64,000 bases of DNA from Betaproteobacteria bacterium (GCA_029863175.1 JAOTVX010000002.1:1-64000), one strand, 5' to 3'. Positions 8,519 to 17,193 are shown, counted from the first letter of the stretch. Notes: generated from the letters alone by a model not told the origin. Numbers and translations are program-made.

Positions 8519-9704
8519 AGTGGGTGTGCCCCGGCAGGCTGTAATCGAAGAGTTGGCGGGTGACCCCGAGGGTACGGGACACACGACGGGGATATTGCCT
8601 TCTCAGGAACTCGAACGTGCCGTCAAAGTGACGAAGGAAATCGTCGGTTTCGATACGGAAAGTTCTACCGTAGAGGAGATCTGCGATGATCAGTTTCAAC
8701 CAGCAAGTCTTGACCTGCGGCTTGGCTCAGTGGCATACCGGGTGCGCGCCAGTTTCTTGCCGGGCAAGAACGTTAAGGTGGAACAAAAACTGGCTGACCT
8801 GACGATGCACAAAATGGACATCAGCAAGGGTGGGGTTTTGGAACGCGGTGGGGTGTATATTGTTCCGCTTCTCGAGCAACTGAATCTTCGTCACCGAACT
8901 TCAGCGATGGGTAATCCCAAGAGTTCGACAGGACGCATTGATATATTCACTAGGCTGATTACCGATAACGGTACAGAGTTCGACCGTATTCGAGAAGGAT
9001 ATAAGGGGCCACTCTATGCGGAGGTCTCTCCTCGAACCTTTACTGTGTTAGTGCGCAAAGGGTCAAGACTTAGCCAGATACGAATACGGCGCGGTAATCC
9101 ACCAAGCACCGACGAAGCAATGCGGCGGTTACAACACGAACATAACGTCGTGGATTCCGCAATCAGCGACGATGACATCCGTAATGGCGTACCGATAACG
9201 GTTGACGTTCGTGGTGACCGGTCCGGAGGAGTAATTGGTTACAAGGCGAAAAATCATGCGGGGTTGATTGACGTCGACAAGGTCCGCCAATACGACATCT
9301 CAGACTATTGGGAGCCGGTCTACACACCTCGCAAAGGCGGTCTGATACTCGATCCCGCGGATTTCTACATCTTGGCGTCGCGAGAGCCCGTGAAGATCCC
9401 TCCAACATATGCCGCGGAGATGATTGCCTACGACACACTTGTTGGTGAATTTCGCGTGCATTACGCGGGCTTTTTTGATCCAGGATTTGGCCACCCTGAC
9501 GCCGGAAGCGAAGGCGCGCACGCTGTACTTGAGGTGCGATCTTACGAGGTTCCTTTCATCATCGAGGATGGCCAGATTGTTGGCCGCTTAACCTACGAAC
9601 GACTGACTGCGAAACCAACACGGCTTTACGGGCGCAACGTAAATTCCTCGTATCAAAGCCAAGGAATAGCTCTTAGCAAGCATTTCAAACAGCCGCAGTC
9701 GTAA
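8502..9704 (+). CDS. dcd: 2'-deoxycytidine 5'-triphosphate deaminase-like protein (PF06559)
   Basis: This 400-residue protein carries two tandem dUTPase/DCD-fold halves. The first contains DDQFQPASLDLRLGSVAYRV, GNPKSSTGRIDIFTRLITDN and LYAEVSPRTFTVLVRKGSRL. The second contains HYAGFFDPGFG, AVLEVRSYEVPF and EDGQIVGRLTYERL. This is the layout of the long (about 365-400 aa) dCTP deaminase family common in alphaproteobacteria. It would convert dCTP to dUTP for thymidylate synthesis in the cytoplasm. The ATG at 8502 overlaps the upstream zinc-ribbon gene. An upstream in-frame ATG at 8448 lies within that gene. The lower GC than its neighbours suggests the pair was acquired together. Confidence 0.8.
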   Translation: MVDHTKVGVPRQAVIEELAGDPEGTGHTTGILPSQELERAVKVTKEIVGFDTESSTVEEICDDQFQPASLDLRLGSVAYRVRASFLPGKNVKVEQKLADLTMHKMDISKGGVLERGGVYIVPLLEQLNLRHRTSAMGNPKSSTGRIDIFTRLITDNGTEFDRIREGYKGPLYAEVSPRTFTVLVRKGSRLSQIRIRRGNPPSTDEAMRRLQHEHNVVDSAISDDDIRNGVPITVDVRGDRSGGVIGYKAKNHAGLIDVDKVRQYDISDYWEPVYTPRKGGLILDPADFYILASREPVKIPPTYAAEMIAYDTLVGEFRVHYAGFFDPGFGHPDAGSEGAHAVLEVRSYEVPFIIEDGQIVGRLTYERLTAKPTRLYGRNVNSSYQSQGIALSKHFKQPQS

Positions 9705-9770
9705 TCCGTAAGGATTGGTTTCTGAGCAGTGCTTCAACTCCTGGATACCATACGCCTAGAGCAATTCGTG

Positions 9771-9815
9771 AAAGGGGCCAGGCTCGAATTACGAAAACTT
9801 GAGCCTGGCCCCTTT
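9771..9815. repeat. Perfect 15-bp inverted repeat (F5 type)
   Basis: AAAGGGGCCAGGCTC at 9771-9785 is the exact reverse complement of GAGCCTGGCCCCTTT at 9801-9815, with a 15-nt loop. It lies just before the yaeQ start. Related words occur at many other intergenic sites in the window. It looks like a pair of REP-type units; it could also act as a terminator for the dcd transcript. Confidence 0.75.
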
Positions 9816-9825
9816 AATTCCAGCC

Positions 9826-10371
9826 ATGGCCCTGAAAGCAACGATCTGCAAAGCCAGTCTGCAAATCGCGGACATCGACCGCAACTACTACGCCGAACAC
9901 GCGTTGACAGTGGCGCGCCATCCCTCCGAGACCGACGAGCGCATGATGGTGCGGCTGCTCGCATTCGCGCTAAACGCGCACGAGCATCTTGCGTTCGGCA
10001 AAGGTCTGTCCGACACGGACGAGCCCGACCTCTGGCAAAAGGACCTGACCGGCGCGATCGAGCACTGGATCGAGGTCGGACAGCCGGACGACAAGCGCTT
10101 GCTGCGCGCCGCTGGCCGCGCAACCCGGGTTACGGTTTATGCCTACGGCCACCGGGCGGAACTGTGGTGGAGGCCGCTCGCCGACAAGCTCGAGCGGGCG
10201 AAAAACCTGGTGGTGTGGCGCATCCCGGCATCAGTCGTTCAGGCCCTGGAGCAGCTCGCAGGGCGCAGCATGCAGCTGCAATGCACGGTTCAGGAAGGGC
10301 AGATGTATTTCAGCAATACGGCGGAAACGGTGCAGATCGAGCTGAGCGCTTTGAAGCGATCGACTCATTGA
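9826..10371 (+). CDS. yaeQ: YaeQ family protein
   Basis: The protein has 181 residues and starts MALKATICKASLQIADIDRN. It continues YYAEHALTVARHPSETDERM and has DEPDLWQKDLTGAIEHWIEV, then GQPDDKRLLRAAGRATRV. These are hallmarks of the YaeQ family, whose fold resembles a PD-(D/E)xK nuclease core (the D-E-P-D-L segment) and whose members were linked to RfaH-like phenotypes. The exact function is not established. Full length. The start immediately follows the inverted repeat; an ATG at 9799 lies inside that repeat and is unlikely. Confidence 0.9.
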   Translation: MALKATICKASLQIADIDRNYYAEHALTVARHPSETDERMMVRLLAFALNAHEHLAFGKGLSDTDEPDLWQKDLTGAIEHWIEVGQPDDKRLLRAAGRATRVTVYAYGHRAELWWRPLADKLERAKNLVVWRIPASVVQALEQLAGRSMQLQCTVQEGQMYFSNTAETVQIELSALKRSTH

Positions 10372-10584
10372 TAAAGGAAATTGGTGATGAATGATGGTGA
10401 TGATTAATGGTGATGGAAAAGGGTGATGTACCACACGCTTCTCATCACTAGTACCCATCACCAGTACTCATCACCAGTTCCCATCACCGGGGCGGTCACG
10501 GGTCACTTCCATTCGCCATTCGCCATTCGCCATGCCCGTCTGCCTTCCGCCTTCCGCCTTCCGCCTTGAGGCGTCGCCTTCCCG
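10372..10584. repeat. F1 hairpin plus 7-nt words
   Basis: An F1 element at about 10384-10492 has GGTGATG words on the left and CATCACC words on the right, in 13-nt steps (CATCACCAGTACT). F4 words and 7-nt tandem words follow: CCATTCG three times and CCTTCCG three times, up to about 10566. Confidence 0.7.
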
Positions 10585-11439
10585 TCACCGAAATCGGGCG
10601 GCGACAATCCACGGCTCGAGCCTCTTCCCGAACGCCACCAGCACATCGATCGCAAACTCTCGGTTTGCCACCCCCGCCCCTGGGCTCGCGCTGGGCGCAG
10701 ATGCGATCACCTTCTGAAATTCGAGCGGCACGTTGACCCGAGTATTCCCGACCTGGACATACCCCATCCAGCCCGTTTCTTTGCCGCGGTTGTTGTAGTA
10801 AGCGCGCACTTTCCCGCGCACGATGGCATAGCGGGTCCGGTCCGGGTACTTCGCGCGCAGCGCCTCCGCACTCGGGCCCGCGTCGACCACGAAGAGTCGG
10901 CTGTTCTTCTCTTGCTCCTGTTTGAGGAATTCGGCCGCGCGGCGCGCCGGGGTTCCTCTTCCAGTCTTGCCGCTTTGCACTGCCTTTGCCGCTTCTTTCT
11001 CCGCCCGATCGCGCGCGCGCTCCAGCGCCTTGCGGAAGGCCGGGCCGTCCAGTTCCAGCACCAGCAGCGCGTCCTTCGGAAGCTGCCGCTCATAGCGCCG
11101 GCCCGCGCGCCGCGCCGCGGGGGGCGCCGACACATCGAATCCCAACGACGCGAGCTTTGCCGTGTCCATCCATTCCGGTGCGCCGCGGTCGTACGCGTAG
11201 GACACCGCGAGGGGGTCGGCCGCCAGCACGCGCCAGCGCAGGCGCAGCCCCATCCCGCCGTCATCCCGGTCGAACCGGTAATGGTTTGGCTGCTGCAGCT
11301 CGCGTTGAGTCATCGTCAGTCTGCTCTCCGGCTCGCCGCTGCGGTTCCAGGCGACCCCGCCCAGCGCGATGGCGTTGGTGAGCGCGATCAGCGTGAGGCC
11401 GGCGGTGAGCGTGCGCCCGCGAGACCAGGTGACCGTCAT
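10585..11439 (-). CDS. DUF4824 family (GDYXXLXY-like) membrane-anchored protein
   Basis: The protein has 284 residues with one N-terminal membrane anchor (LTAGLTLIALTNAIALGGVAWN). A periplasmic part follows with the family-like segments GGMGLRLRWRVLAADPLAVS and DRTRYAIVRGKVRAYYNNRG. Families of this kind (DUF4824/GDYXXLXY) sit directly downstream of DUF2157 membrane proteins, as here. The ATG overlaps the stop of the DUF2157 gene (ATGA), so the two are coupled. The function is not known; partnership with DUF2157 at the membrane is inferred from the conserved gene order. Confidence 0.7.
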   Translation of the reverse strand: MTVTWSRGRTLTAGLTLIALTNAIALGGVAWNRSGEPESRLTMTQRELQQPNHYRFDRDDGGMGLRLRWRVLAADPLAVSYAYDRGAPEWMDTAKLASLGFDVSAPPAARRAGRRYERQLPKDALLVLELDGPAFRKALERARDRAEKEAAKAVQSGKTGRGTPARRAAEFLKQEQEKNSRLFVVDAGPSAEALRAKYPDRTRYAIVRGKVRAYYNNRGKETGWMGYVQVGNTRVNVPLEFQKVIASAPSASPGAGVANREFAIDVLVAFGKRLEPWIVAARFR

Positions 11440-12509
11440 CGCAACACCCCTCCGAACAGGCCCTTCGCCCGCAGCCGGCGCATGATCACCAGAAGCAGCA
11501 CGGCGGTAAGGCCGAGCACCAGGAAGAACTGATATTTGGGCATGACCTCCCACCACCAATCGAAGAACTTCGTGTAGAGGAAGATCACGAAGAAGCTCGC
11601 CCCTGTGTTGACGACCTCGCTCCAGTGCCGGCGCGCGCCGAGCCAGATCGCACCCGCGCTCAGAACGAAGCCCAGCACCTGGTAGATGCCCTCGACCAGG
11701 TCTTCATCGAGATCGAGGTAGCTGATCCGGCCCCAATTGGCGAGCACCAACATCGGCAGGAAAATCGTGAGCAGCGCGAAAATGCGATAGATCGGGCCGA
11801 AGCCGGTGAAGCGGCCGTGCGGGATGACGTGCGGGACCAGGAACAGTACAACCGCCGCGGGAAAGAAGTTCTCGGGGCGCTCGCCAAAGTGGAGCCAGTA
11901 CATGCCGCTGAAGGTGCCGGTCCGCGCTGAGATCCAGGCGATGATGCAGAGGATGCCGGCCGCCAGCAGGAGCCTCAAGTCGCAGGTGTAGGCAAGCAGG
12001 AGCGCGAGCGCGGCCCACGGGATCAGCGCCTTGTCCGACGGCGTGATGTTGAAGATCTGGCCGAGCAACGCGATGTTGATCACGAAGCAGGCGAACGCGA
12101 CCATCGCCGCCAGCTTGGTGAAATAGCCCGAGGCGTCGCGGCCCTGGATCCACATCGTCGCGCCGAAGCCGCCCAAGGCCGCCCCAATCAGCACCACGAC
12201 CTGGACCTCGGTCGGGAATCGGCCCCAGAACTGGCGGAACAGGAAGAACACGCTCGCGGCAAGGGCCAGCGCGCCGAGGAAGGATGCCATGCGCATGCCG
12301 AGCGAGAGCTGCTTCGCGCGCGAGTCGCGGTCTATGTCGTAGTCCTGCGCGAACTGCCCGAGCAGCCCCCGGTGGTGGGTGACGATTGCCTCGCGCTGCG
12401 CCGGCGCGAGGGCGAGTACGCCCTCCTTCTCCAGGCGCGCGAGCTCTTCCGCGAAGACGTGGATCTCATCGGCGCGCTGCTGGGCGGAAGAGCGGGACGG
12501 TTCTGACAT
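11436..12509 (-). CDS. DUF2157 polytopic membrane protein
   Basis: The protein has 357 residues. The first ~90 form a soluble helical domain (EELARLEKEGVLALAPAQRE) typical of DUF2157 (PF09925). About ten hydrophobic helices follow, from FLGALALAASVFFLFRQFWG to FFLVLGLTAVLLLVIMRRL. It is encoded first in a two-gene unit with the DUF4824 gene, and the stop overlaps the next ATG by four bases. The role is unknown. The pair is common in proteobacteria and looks like an inner-membrane complex. Confidence 0.8.
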   Translation of the reverse strand: MSEPSRSSAQQRADEIHVFAEELARLEKEGVLALAPAQREAIVTHHRGLLGQFAQDYDIDRDSRAKQLSLGMRMASFLGALALAASVFFLFRQFWGRFPTEVQVVVLIGAALGGFGATMWIQGRDASGYFTKLAAMVAFACFVINIALLGQIFNITPSDKALIPWAALALLLAYTCDLRLLLAAGILCIIAWISARTGTFSGMYWLHFGERPENFFPAAVVLFLVPHVIPHGRFTGFGPIYRIFALLTIFLPMLVLANWGRISYLDLDEDLVEGIYQVLGFVLSAGAIWLGARRHWSEVVNTGASFFVIFLYTKFFDWWWEVMPKYQFFLVLGLTAVLLLVIMRRLRAKGLFGGVLR

Positions 12510-12778
12510 GCCTTGATTGTGCGCGAATCTGGCCTTAGGGAACAGACCACTAACGGCTGCGTCCCGCTGGCCAAAGCCTCACCGCCCCGGAAGAAAGTGG
12601 TGATGATTGACGGTGATGAGAGATGGTGATGAAAGAGGGTGATAAGAAAGGCGCGTTACTCTCCTCATCACCAGGTCATCAACTGCTACCGATTGAGGGC
12701 GGGCCCATTACAAAGCCTTACACTTTGTAACGTGCGGCAGGGCCTCTGGCGCGTTCTAATAGCCAGGAGGACACTGCC
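12510..12778. repeat. F5 word and F1 hairpin
   Basis: GGGAACAGACCACTAA (F5 type) lies at about 12538-12554. An F1 element follows at about 12598-12675: GGTGATG words, a short spacer and CATCACC words. From 12690 to 12778 is the leader of the DUF3300 gene, with a CAGGAGG ribosome-binding site. Confidence 0.6.
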
Positions 12779-14194
12779 ATGAAAACTTTATTCACGTCGA
12801 TGTTCACCGCGTTGCTTGCCCTGGCTCTGACGGGCCCGGCGGCGTTCGCCCAGGATCGTCCTGCATTCACGCAGTGGGAGCTCGACCAGATGCTGGCGCC
12901 CATCGCGCTCTATCCCGATGCCCTGCTGTCGCAGATCCTGATGGCCGCGACGTACCCGGTGGAGGTGGTGCAGGCCGCGCGCTGGTCGCGTTCGAACGCC
13001 CACGTGAAAGGAGAGGACGCCGTGCGGGCCGTCGAGCCGATGGACTGGGACCCCAGCGTCAAGTCGCTGGTGGCGTTCCCGCAGATCCTGCAGCGGATGG
13101 ACGAACAGCTCGACTGGACACAACGGCTGGGCGAGGCATTGATCGTGCAGGAGCCGCAGGTGATGGAAACCATACAGGGCCTGCGGCGGCGGGCGGCGGC
13201 CGCCGGCAATCTCGGCCCGAGCGAAGAGATGCGAATCGTACGGGAAGGCGCGCACATCCTGATCGAGCCTGCCAGCCCGCAGGTGGTCTACGTTCCATAT
13301 TACGACCCGGCCGTCGTCTACGGCCCGTGGTGGTGGCCAGCATACCAGCCGGTCTATTGGGCGCCGTGGGCAGGGTACTACGTGAGGACGGCGTACGCGC
13401 CGGCATTTATATGGGGTAGCGGAGTCGTTATCCGGACGGGATTCTTCTTCGGTCATTTCAACTGGCCGCACCGGCAGGTGATTGTCGTCCACCCGCAACC
13501 GGCCAGAGTGGTCGTGAAGCGCCAGGTGACGGTTATTCATCGGGCACCCGTGGCGCGGGACCGCAAACCCGTGCGCTGGCAACACGATCCCCGCCGTCGC
13601 CAGGGCGCTCCCTACCGGCACGCTGAAAAGCGCGATTCGAGGCTCGCACAACCCAAAACAACGGGCAATGCTCGGCGTCCGGACGGGATCGGTAACACGC
13701 TGCGCCTCCGGTCACGAAGCACACCGCGGGCTCCGACGCTCCGCACGGACGCTCGCCGTGCGGCTGCCGCTCGCAACAGACATGGCCGGCAAGCCCAAGG
13801 CGCCAGACCGGCACCTACTCCAGCTACGCGCAGTGCCGGTGATCGCCGAGATGGCGGACGGCCGGCCGCGACGGTGCGCAAAATTGCTCCTGTTGCGCGG
13901 CCGTCGGCGTCGCGCGGCAGCTCCGCGCTCCGCGTGGCGGATGGCCGACATCGCGCCAAGGTGCTGCAAGGGGACGTCGCAGCGCGTCGTTCCGCTAGCG
14001 CTGAGAAGAAACCTGTGACCGGTCGCCAGGGCGGGCTTAGGGGACAGACCACTAACCACACCAAGAGAACCAACAATAAATTGAACCGCCGAGACGCCGA
14101 GAGAAGCAGAATCGAACTTGAACCGCCAAGACGCCAAGGGCGCCAAGAAAAAAAGCTCCACCGCCGAGGGCGCAGAGGGCGCGAAGGAAAATAA
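12779..14194 (+). CDS. DUF3300 secreted protein with repeat-derived C-terminal tail
   Basis: The protein has 471 residues. A signal peptide (MKTLFTSMFTALLALALTGP, cleavage after AFAQ) is followed by the DUF3300 (PF11737) signature: QMLAPIALYPDALLSQILMA, then ATYPVEVVQAARWSR. Downstream are DPSVKSLVAFPQILQRMDEQ and the Tyr/Trp-rich YVPYYDPAVVYGPWWWPAY. The last ~200 residues are Arg/Ala-rich low complexity, as often in this family. The final ~40 codons are read from an F2 array (LNRRDAERSRIELEPPRRQG and on), so the natural stop seems lost and the frame now runs through repeat DNA. An extracytoplasmic location is predicted; the function is unknown. Confidence 0.8.
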   Translation: MKTLFTSMFTALLALALTGPAAFAQDRPAFTQWELDQMLAPIALYPDALLSQILMAATYPVEVVQAARWSRSNAHVKGEDAVRAVEPMDWDPSVKSLVAFPQILQRMDEQLDWTQRLGEALIVQEPQVMETIQGLRRRAAAAGNLGPSEEMRIVREGAHILIEPASPQVVYVPYYDPAVVYGPWWWPAYQPVYWAPWAGYYVRTAYAPAFIWGSGVVIRTGFFFGHFNWPHRQVIVVHPQPARVVVKRQVTVIHRAPVARDRKPVRWQHDPRRRQGAPYRHAEKRDSRLAQPKTTGNARRPDGIGNTLRLRSRSTPRAPTLRTDARRAAAARNRHGRQAQGARPAPTPATRSAGDRRDGGRPAATVRKIAPVARPSASRGSSALRVADGRHRAKVLQGDVAARRSASAEKKPVTGRQGGLRGQTTNHTKRTNNKLNRRDAERSRIELEPPRRQGRQEKKLHRRGRRGREGK

Positions 14195-14380
14195 AAGCCT
14201 TACCGCTAAGGGCGCCAAGGCCGCCAAGGAAAACAAGAGTGTTAAAGCACAGACACGAAGGACACAAAGGAAACATACTCAAGAATCCATGGGCGCGGAG
14301 GCAACGCGAAGAGTGGCATACAGGAAACGCCTTCCTTCGACCTTCCTCCTTCCGCGTAGGCGCTGCTCCTTCGGTGTATC
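14080..14380. repeat. F2 array and F7 segment running out of the DUF3300 gene
   Basis: From 14080 F2 words (GAACCGCCGAGACGCCGAGA, then CCGCCAAGACGCCAAGGGCG and so on) overlap the last codons of the DUF3300 gene and continue to about 14280. The F7 core at 14291-14334 (CGAAGAGTGGCATACAGGAA) matches 5203-5250 and, in the opposite orientation, the 55100-55218 copy. Confidence 0.65.
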
Positions 14381-14419
14381 GTAGAGGCGTCGAAGGGCCC
14401 GTCATACACTGGAGGACTC

Positions 14420-15019
14420 ATGCCCCGCATCGCGCCGTTGCCGCTCACGTCGGAACCTGAAGTTCTGGAGGCGCTGGACAATTTCAAGAGGTCGCTCGGG
14501 TTCGTCCCGAATGCCGCGCTCATCATGCAGCACAAGCCCAAGCTTGCGCGCGGGTTTGCCCTGCTGTCCTGGTCCCTCTGGGGCCCGGACAGCGAGGTTG
14601 ACGTCGGCTTCAAGCGGCTGTTGAGCCACGTCTCGAGCACCGTCCACGGGTGCCGCTACTGAATGGCGCACAGCGCCGGGGCGTCGCTCCGGCTCGGCAT
14701 CCCGGAGGAGAAGTTCGAGGCGGTGTGGGAATACCGTACGAGCCCGCTGTTCACCGAGGCGGAGCGCGTCGCGATCGAGTTCACCGTCGCGGCCTCCTCC
14801 CAGCCCAACGACGTGACCGACGCGCTGTTCGCTCGCATGAAGCACTACTGGTCGGAGGGCCAGATCGTCGAGATCACCGGCGTCATCGCGCTGTTCGGCT
14901 TTCTCAACCGCTGGAACGACACGATGGCAACACCGCTCGAAGAAGAACCGGCCCGCATTGGTGAGAAGCACCTCGCGAAGCGGGGATGGAGCGTCGGGAA
15001 ACACAAGGGCGAAAGATGA
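14420..15019 (+). CDS. CMD/AhpD-like selenoprotein (in-frame TGA = Sec81)
   Basis: A TGA at 14660-14662 interrupts one continuous frame from ATG 14420 (ribosome-binding site GGAGGAC) to TGA 15019. The product is 199 residues with position 81 decoded as selenocysteine. Upstream is FVPNAALIMQHKPKLARGFA. The active site reads HGCRY-[TGA]-MAHSAG, where AhpD-like CMD proteins have C-x-x-C-x-x-H, so the TGA sits exactly at the second redox Cys. Downstream homology is uninterrupted (LFTEAERVAIEFTVAASSQP, then VITGVIALFGFLNRWNDTMA without its first residues). A SECIS-like hairpin follows at 14675-14693. The likely role is thiol/selenol peroxidase or disulfide reductase in the cytoplasm. CMD proteins with CxxU have been described. 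The alternative is a nonsense mutation. Confidence 0.75.
14675..14693 (+). promoter_or_regulatory. Bacterial SECIS-like hairpin of the CMD selenoprotein
   Basis: GCCGGGGC (14675-14682) pairs with GCTCCGGC (14686-14693): 8 bp including one G-U, closing a 3-nt loop GTC. The loop G lies 21 nt after the TGA. Bacterial SECIS elements are stem-loops inside the coding region with the apical loop about 16-37 nt from the UGA and a G (often GU) at the loop start, and all of this is met here. Confidence 0.7.
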
Positions 15020-15747
15020 TTTCAGAATTCAGGACACTCGGAGTGCGAACCCCTTCACAGCGAGCTACGGTGTTGGTGCCAATGCGTGCAACGATGCTGC
15101 TGAGTATCCGCGCATGCCTTGCGACGGCGTTGCTTGTGATGATGGCCGTCTTGGGTCAGTCGGTTCACGCCGCAGGCGGAGGTCAGACGAGGTTTCAGTA
15201 CATTTCGGCGCAGTACATCGCGGCATTGGGTAACCCCGGTGCGAACTCCGGGAGCGGCGCGCAAACGTGGGGTTTGTGGCCTCTGGACCCGGGCCCTCGG
15301 GGAGTTACGCTAAGCGACTTTGAGCAGTTGAAGAAAGCAGGCGGCGTCGCCCCAGAACGCTGGAAATTCGACGGCAAGGACTGGTGGCTGGAGGAACACG
15401 GCTTGATCATGGAGCAGCCTGAGTTTCCGCTGCCTCCTGGCAAATACCTGGTCACGGGTGCCCGCGAGGTGACGACTGTGCTGACCATTCATCCCGCTGA
15501 CAAGAAAGGAGACAGGCGCTGGGAGCTCGACGACCACGCGACCCTCCACGACGTGACGCACTTGGCCTGCCGCTCCGCGCGCTATACACCGGCGACTGGT
15601 AATGGTTCGTGTTCTCCGGCAAACGTGCAAAAGACTGCGTTTCCGGTCGATCCAGGGGGGGCGATGCCTCCAGTCGAGGGCTGCAAGAAGCAAGACTATA
15701 CGGTTCTCATCGTGATCGGTGTGGCCGTGGAAGACGAACGCCGGTGA
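15016..15747 (+). CDS. Exported protein of unknown function, coupled to the CMD selenoprotein
   Basis: The protein has 243 residues. Its ATG overlaps the TGA stop of the selenoprotein gene (ATGA), so the two are translationally coupled. A signal peptide is visible (MLLSIRACLATALLVMMAVL, cleavage after SVHA) behind a ~20-residue N-terminal extension; an internal start at 15082 is therefore also possible. The mature part has FQYISAQYIAALGNPGANSG, GAQTWGLWPLDPGPRGVTLS and a VLTIHPADK segment, with Cys residues near the C-terminus (HLACRSARYT, NGSCSPANV, EGCKKQDY). I do not recognise the family. The pairing suggests a periplasmic partner or substrate sensor for the redox protein. Confidence 0.65.
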   Translation: MISEFRTLGVRTPSQRATVLVPMRATMLLSIRACLATALLVMMAVLGQSVHAAGGGQTRFQYISAQYIAALGNPGANSGSGAQTWGLWPLDPGPRGVTLSDFEQLKKAGGVAPERWKFDGKDWWLEEHGLIMEQPEFPLPPGKYLVTGAREVTTVLTIHPADKKGDRRWELDDHATLHDVTHLACRSARYTPATGNGSCSPANVQKTAFPVDPGGAMPPVEGCKKQDYTVLIVIGVAVEDERR

Positions 15748-16026
15748 CGGTTAATGGGGCAACGTTAATGGGGATTAATGGGGACTGGGGATTAATGGGG
15801 ACAGACCCATTAAATTGAAACATTCCGAGATGATACGACTCACGCAGGGCGACGCGCCTTTGCTTAGAGCCCCGGTTTTATCCTCAAAAACGTCGCGCTA
15901 AGCGCCTGGAGCGGCCTTCCGGTACGCAGATACGTTCTCCGATCAACGTCTTGCGTAGGTGCGACCCCACTATGCAACACTTCCGACTTTCGACTATCGA
16001 CTTTCATCTCCAATCTGCCCGCGTCC
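15748..16026. repeat. Tandem TTAATGGGGAC words (F5 type)
   Basis: Positions 15752-15816 hold five TTAATGGGG words, the last one leading into GGGGACAGACCCATTAAATT. From 15826 to 16026 I see no gene and no other repeat; it ends with the GTG start of the MFS gene. Confidence 0.6.
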
Positions 16027-17193
16027 GTGGACGAGCATCGCAGCCTCATCGCGCTTTTAATCGCGTCCGCTTTCATCGTGGCGGGCGGCATTCACTATCA
16101 GACCCCGATGCTGGCGGCGATCGCCGCGGAATTCGAGGCGGATGCCGCGGCAACGGGCTGGATACCCACGCTCTCTTTCGGCGGCATGCTGGTGGGCATC
16201 ATGTTTTTCGTGCCGCTGGGGGATCGAATCGACAAGCGCCGGCTGGTGCTGTGCAAGATCGTCGTGCTTCTGCTCGCGCAGGCGATGATGGCGATAGCGC
16301 CGTCGATCGCGGTGCTCGCGGCCGGCAGCCTGGTGACGGGCATTTGCACGTCGCTCCTGCAGAGCTTCATCGCGATTACCGCGGAGACCGCGCACCCGGA
16401 GCATCGCGGGCGCGCGCTGGGCACGCAGCTGACGGCGATGTTCAGCGGCATCCTGTTCGCGCGCATTGTCGGCGGATTGATCGCCACGCACATCGGCTGG
16501 CGCTACAGCTACGCGCTGTCGGCGGGCATGCTGCTCATGCTCATCCCCGTATTGTGGGCGCGGCTGCCCAGCACGCGCCCCACCTCGCAGGCGTCGTATC
16601 GCGATTTGTTATGGTCGATCTACCGGCTCCTGCGCACGCATGGCGGCATACGGCGCGCCGCGGCGATACAGTTCATGTTCGGAATCTGCTACGGCGGATT
16701 CTGGGCGGTAGCCGCGCCCATGCTCGCGATGCTCCATCGAGCGGGGCCGACAGCGGCGGGCTTGATCGGCATCCCCGGCTCGGCGGGCATACTCGTCACC
16801 CGTCCGGCGGGGCGCTGGATGGACCGTGCCGGCCTCATGCCGGTGGTGCTGGCGGGCATTCTATCGATGCTGTCCGCCTGGATCGCCATGGGTTTCGGCG
16901 TGTGGTCCATTGCCGGGGTGGTCGTCGGAGCGATACTGCTCGACTGCGGCTTGCGCACGGCGATGGTGGCCAACCAGACGCTGGTCAATTCGGCGGTGCC
17001 GGATTCGCGCGCGCGCGCCAACACCCTGTTCGGATTGCACGTGTGGGGCGGCAACGCCGTGGGCGCGTTTTTGATGAGCTGGACGTTCGCGCATTACGGC
17101 TGGCTCGCCGTGTGCGGCGTTGCGATGACCGCGATTGTCATTGCGCTGCTGATACATCTCGGTGTTTTGCCGATTGGAAAGACGGCGGAATAA
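16027..17193 (+). CDS. MFS transporter
   Basis: The protein has 388 residues with about twelve hydrophobic helices. It begins at a GTG (MDEHRSLIALLIASAFIVAG). The MFS loop 2-3 signature appears as PLGDRIDKRRLVLCKIVVL, and EHRGRALGTQLTAMFSGILF is typical of drug/metabolite-proton antiporters. An inner-membrane exporter of small molecules is likely; the substrate is unknown. A GTG start is chosen because the upstream reading frame has no ATG in a coding-like context. Monocistronic, with repeats on both sides. Confidence 0.8.
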   Translation: MDEHRSLIALLIASAFIVAGGIHYQTPMLAAIAAEFEADAAATGWIPTLSFGGMLVGIMFFVPLGDRIDKRRLVLCKIVVLLLAQAMMAIAPSIAVLAAGSLVTGICTSLLQSFIAITAETAHPEHRGRALGTQLTAMFSGILFARIVGGLIATHIGWRYSYALSAGMLLMLIPVLWARLPSTRPTSQASYRDLLWSIYRLLRTHGGIRRAAAIQFMFGICYGGFWAVAAPMLAMLHRAGPTAAGLIGIPGSAGILVTRPAGRWMDRAGLMPVVLAGILSMLSAWIAMGFGVWSIAGVVVGAILLDCGLRTAMVANQTLVNSAVPDSRARANTLFGLHVWGGNAVGAFLMSWTFAHYGWLAVCGVAMTAIVIALLIHLGVLPIGKTAE

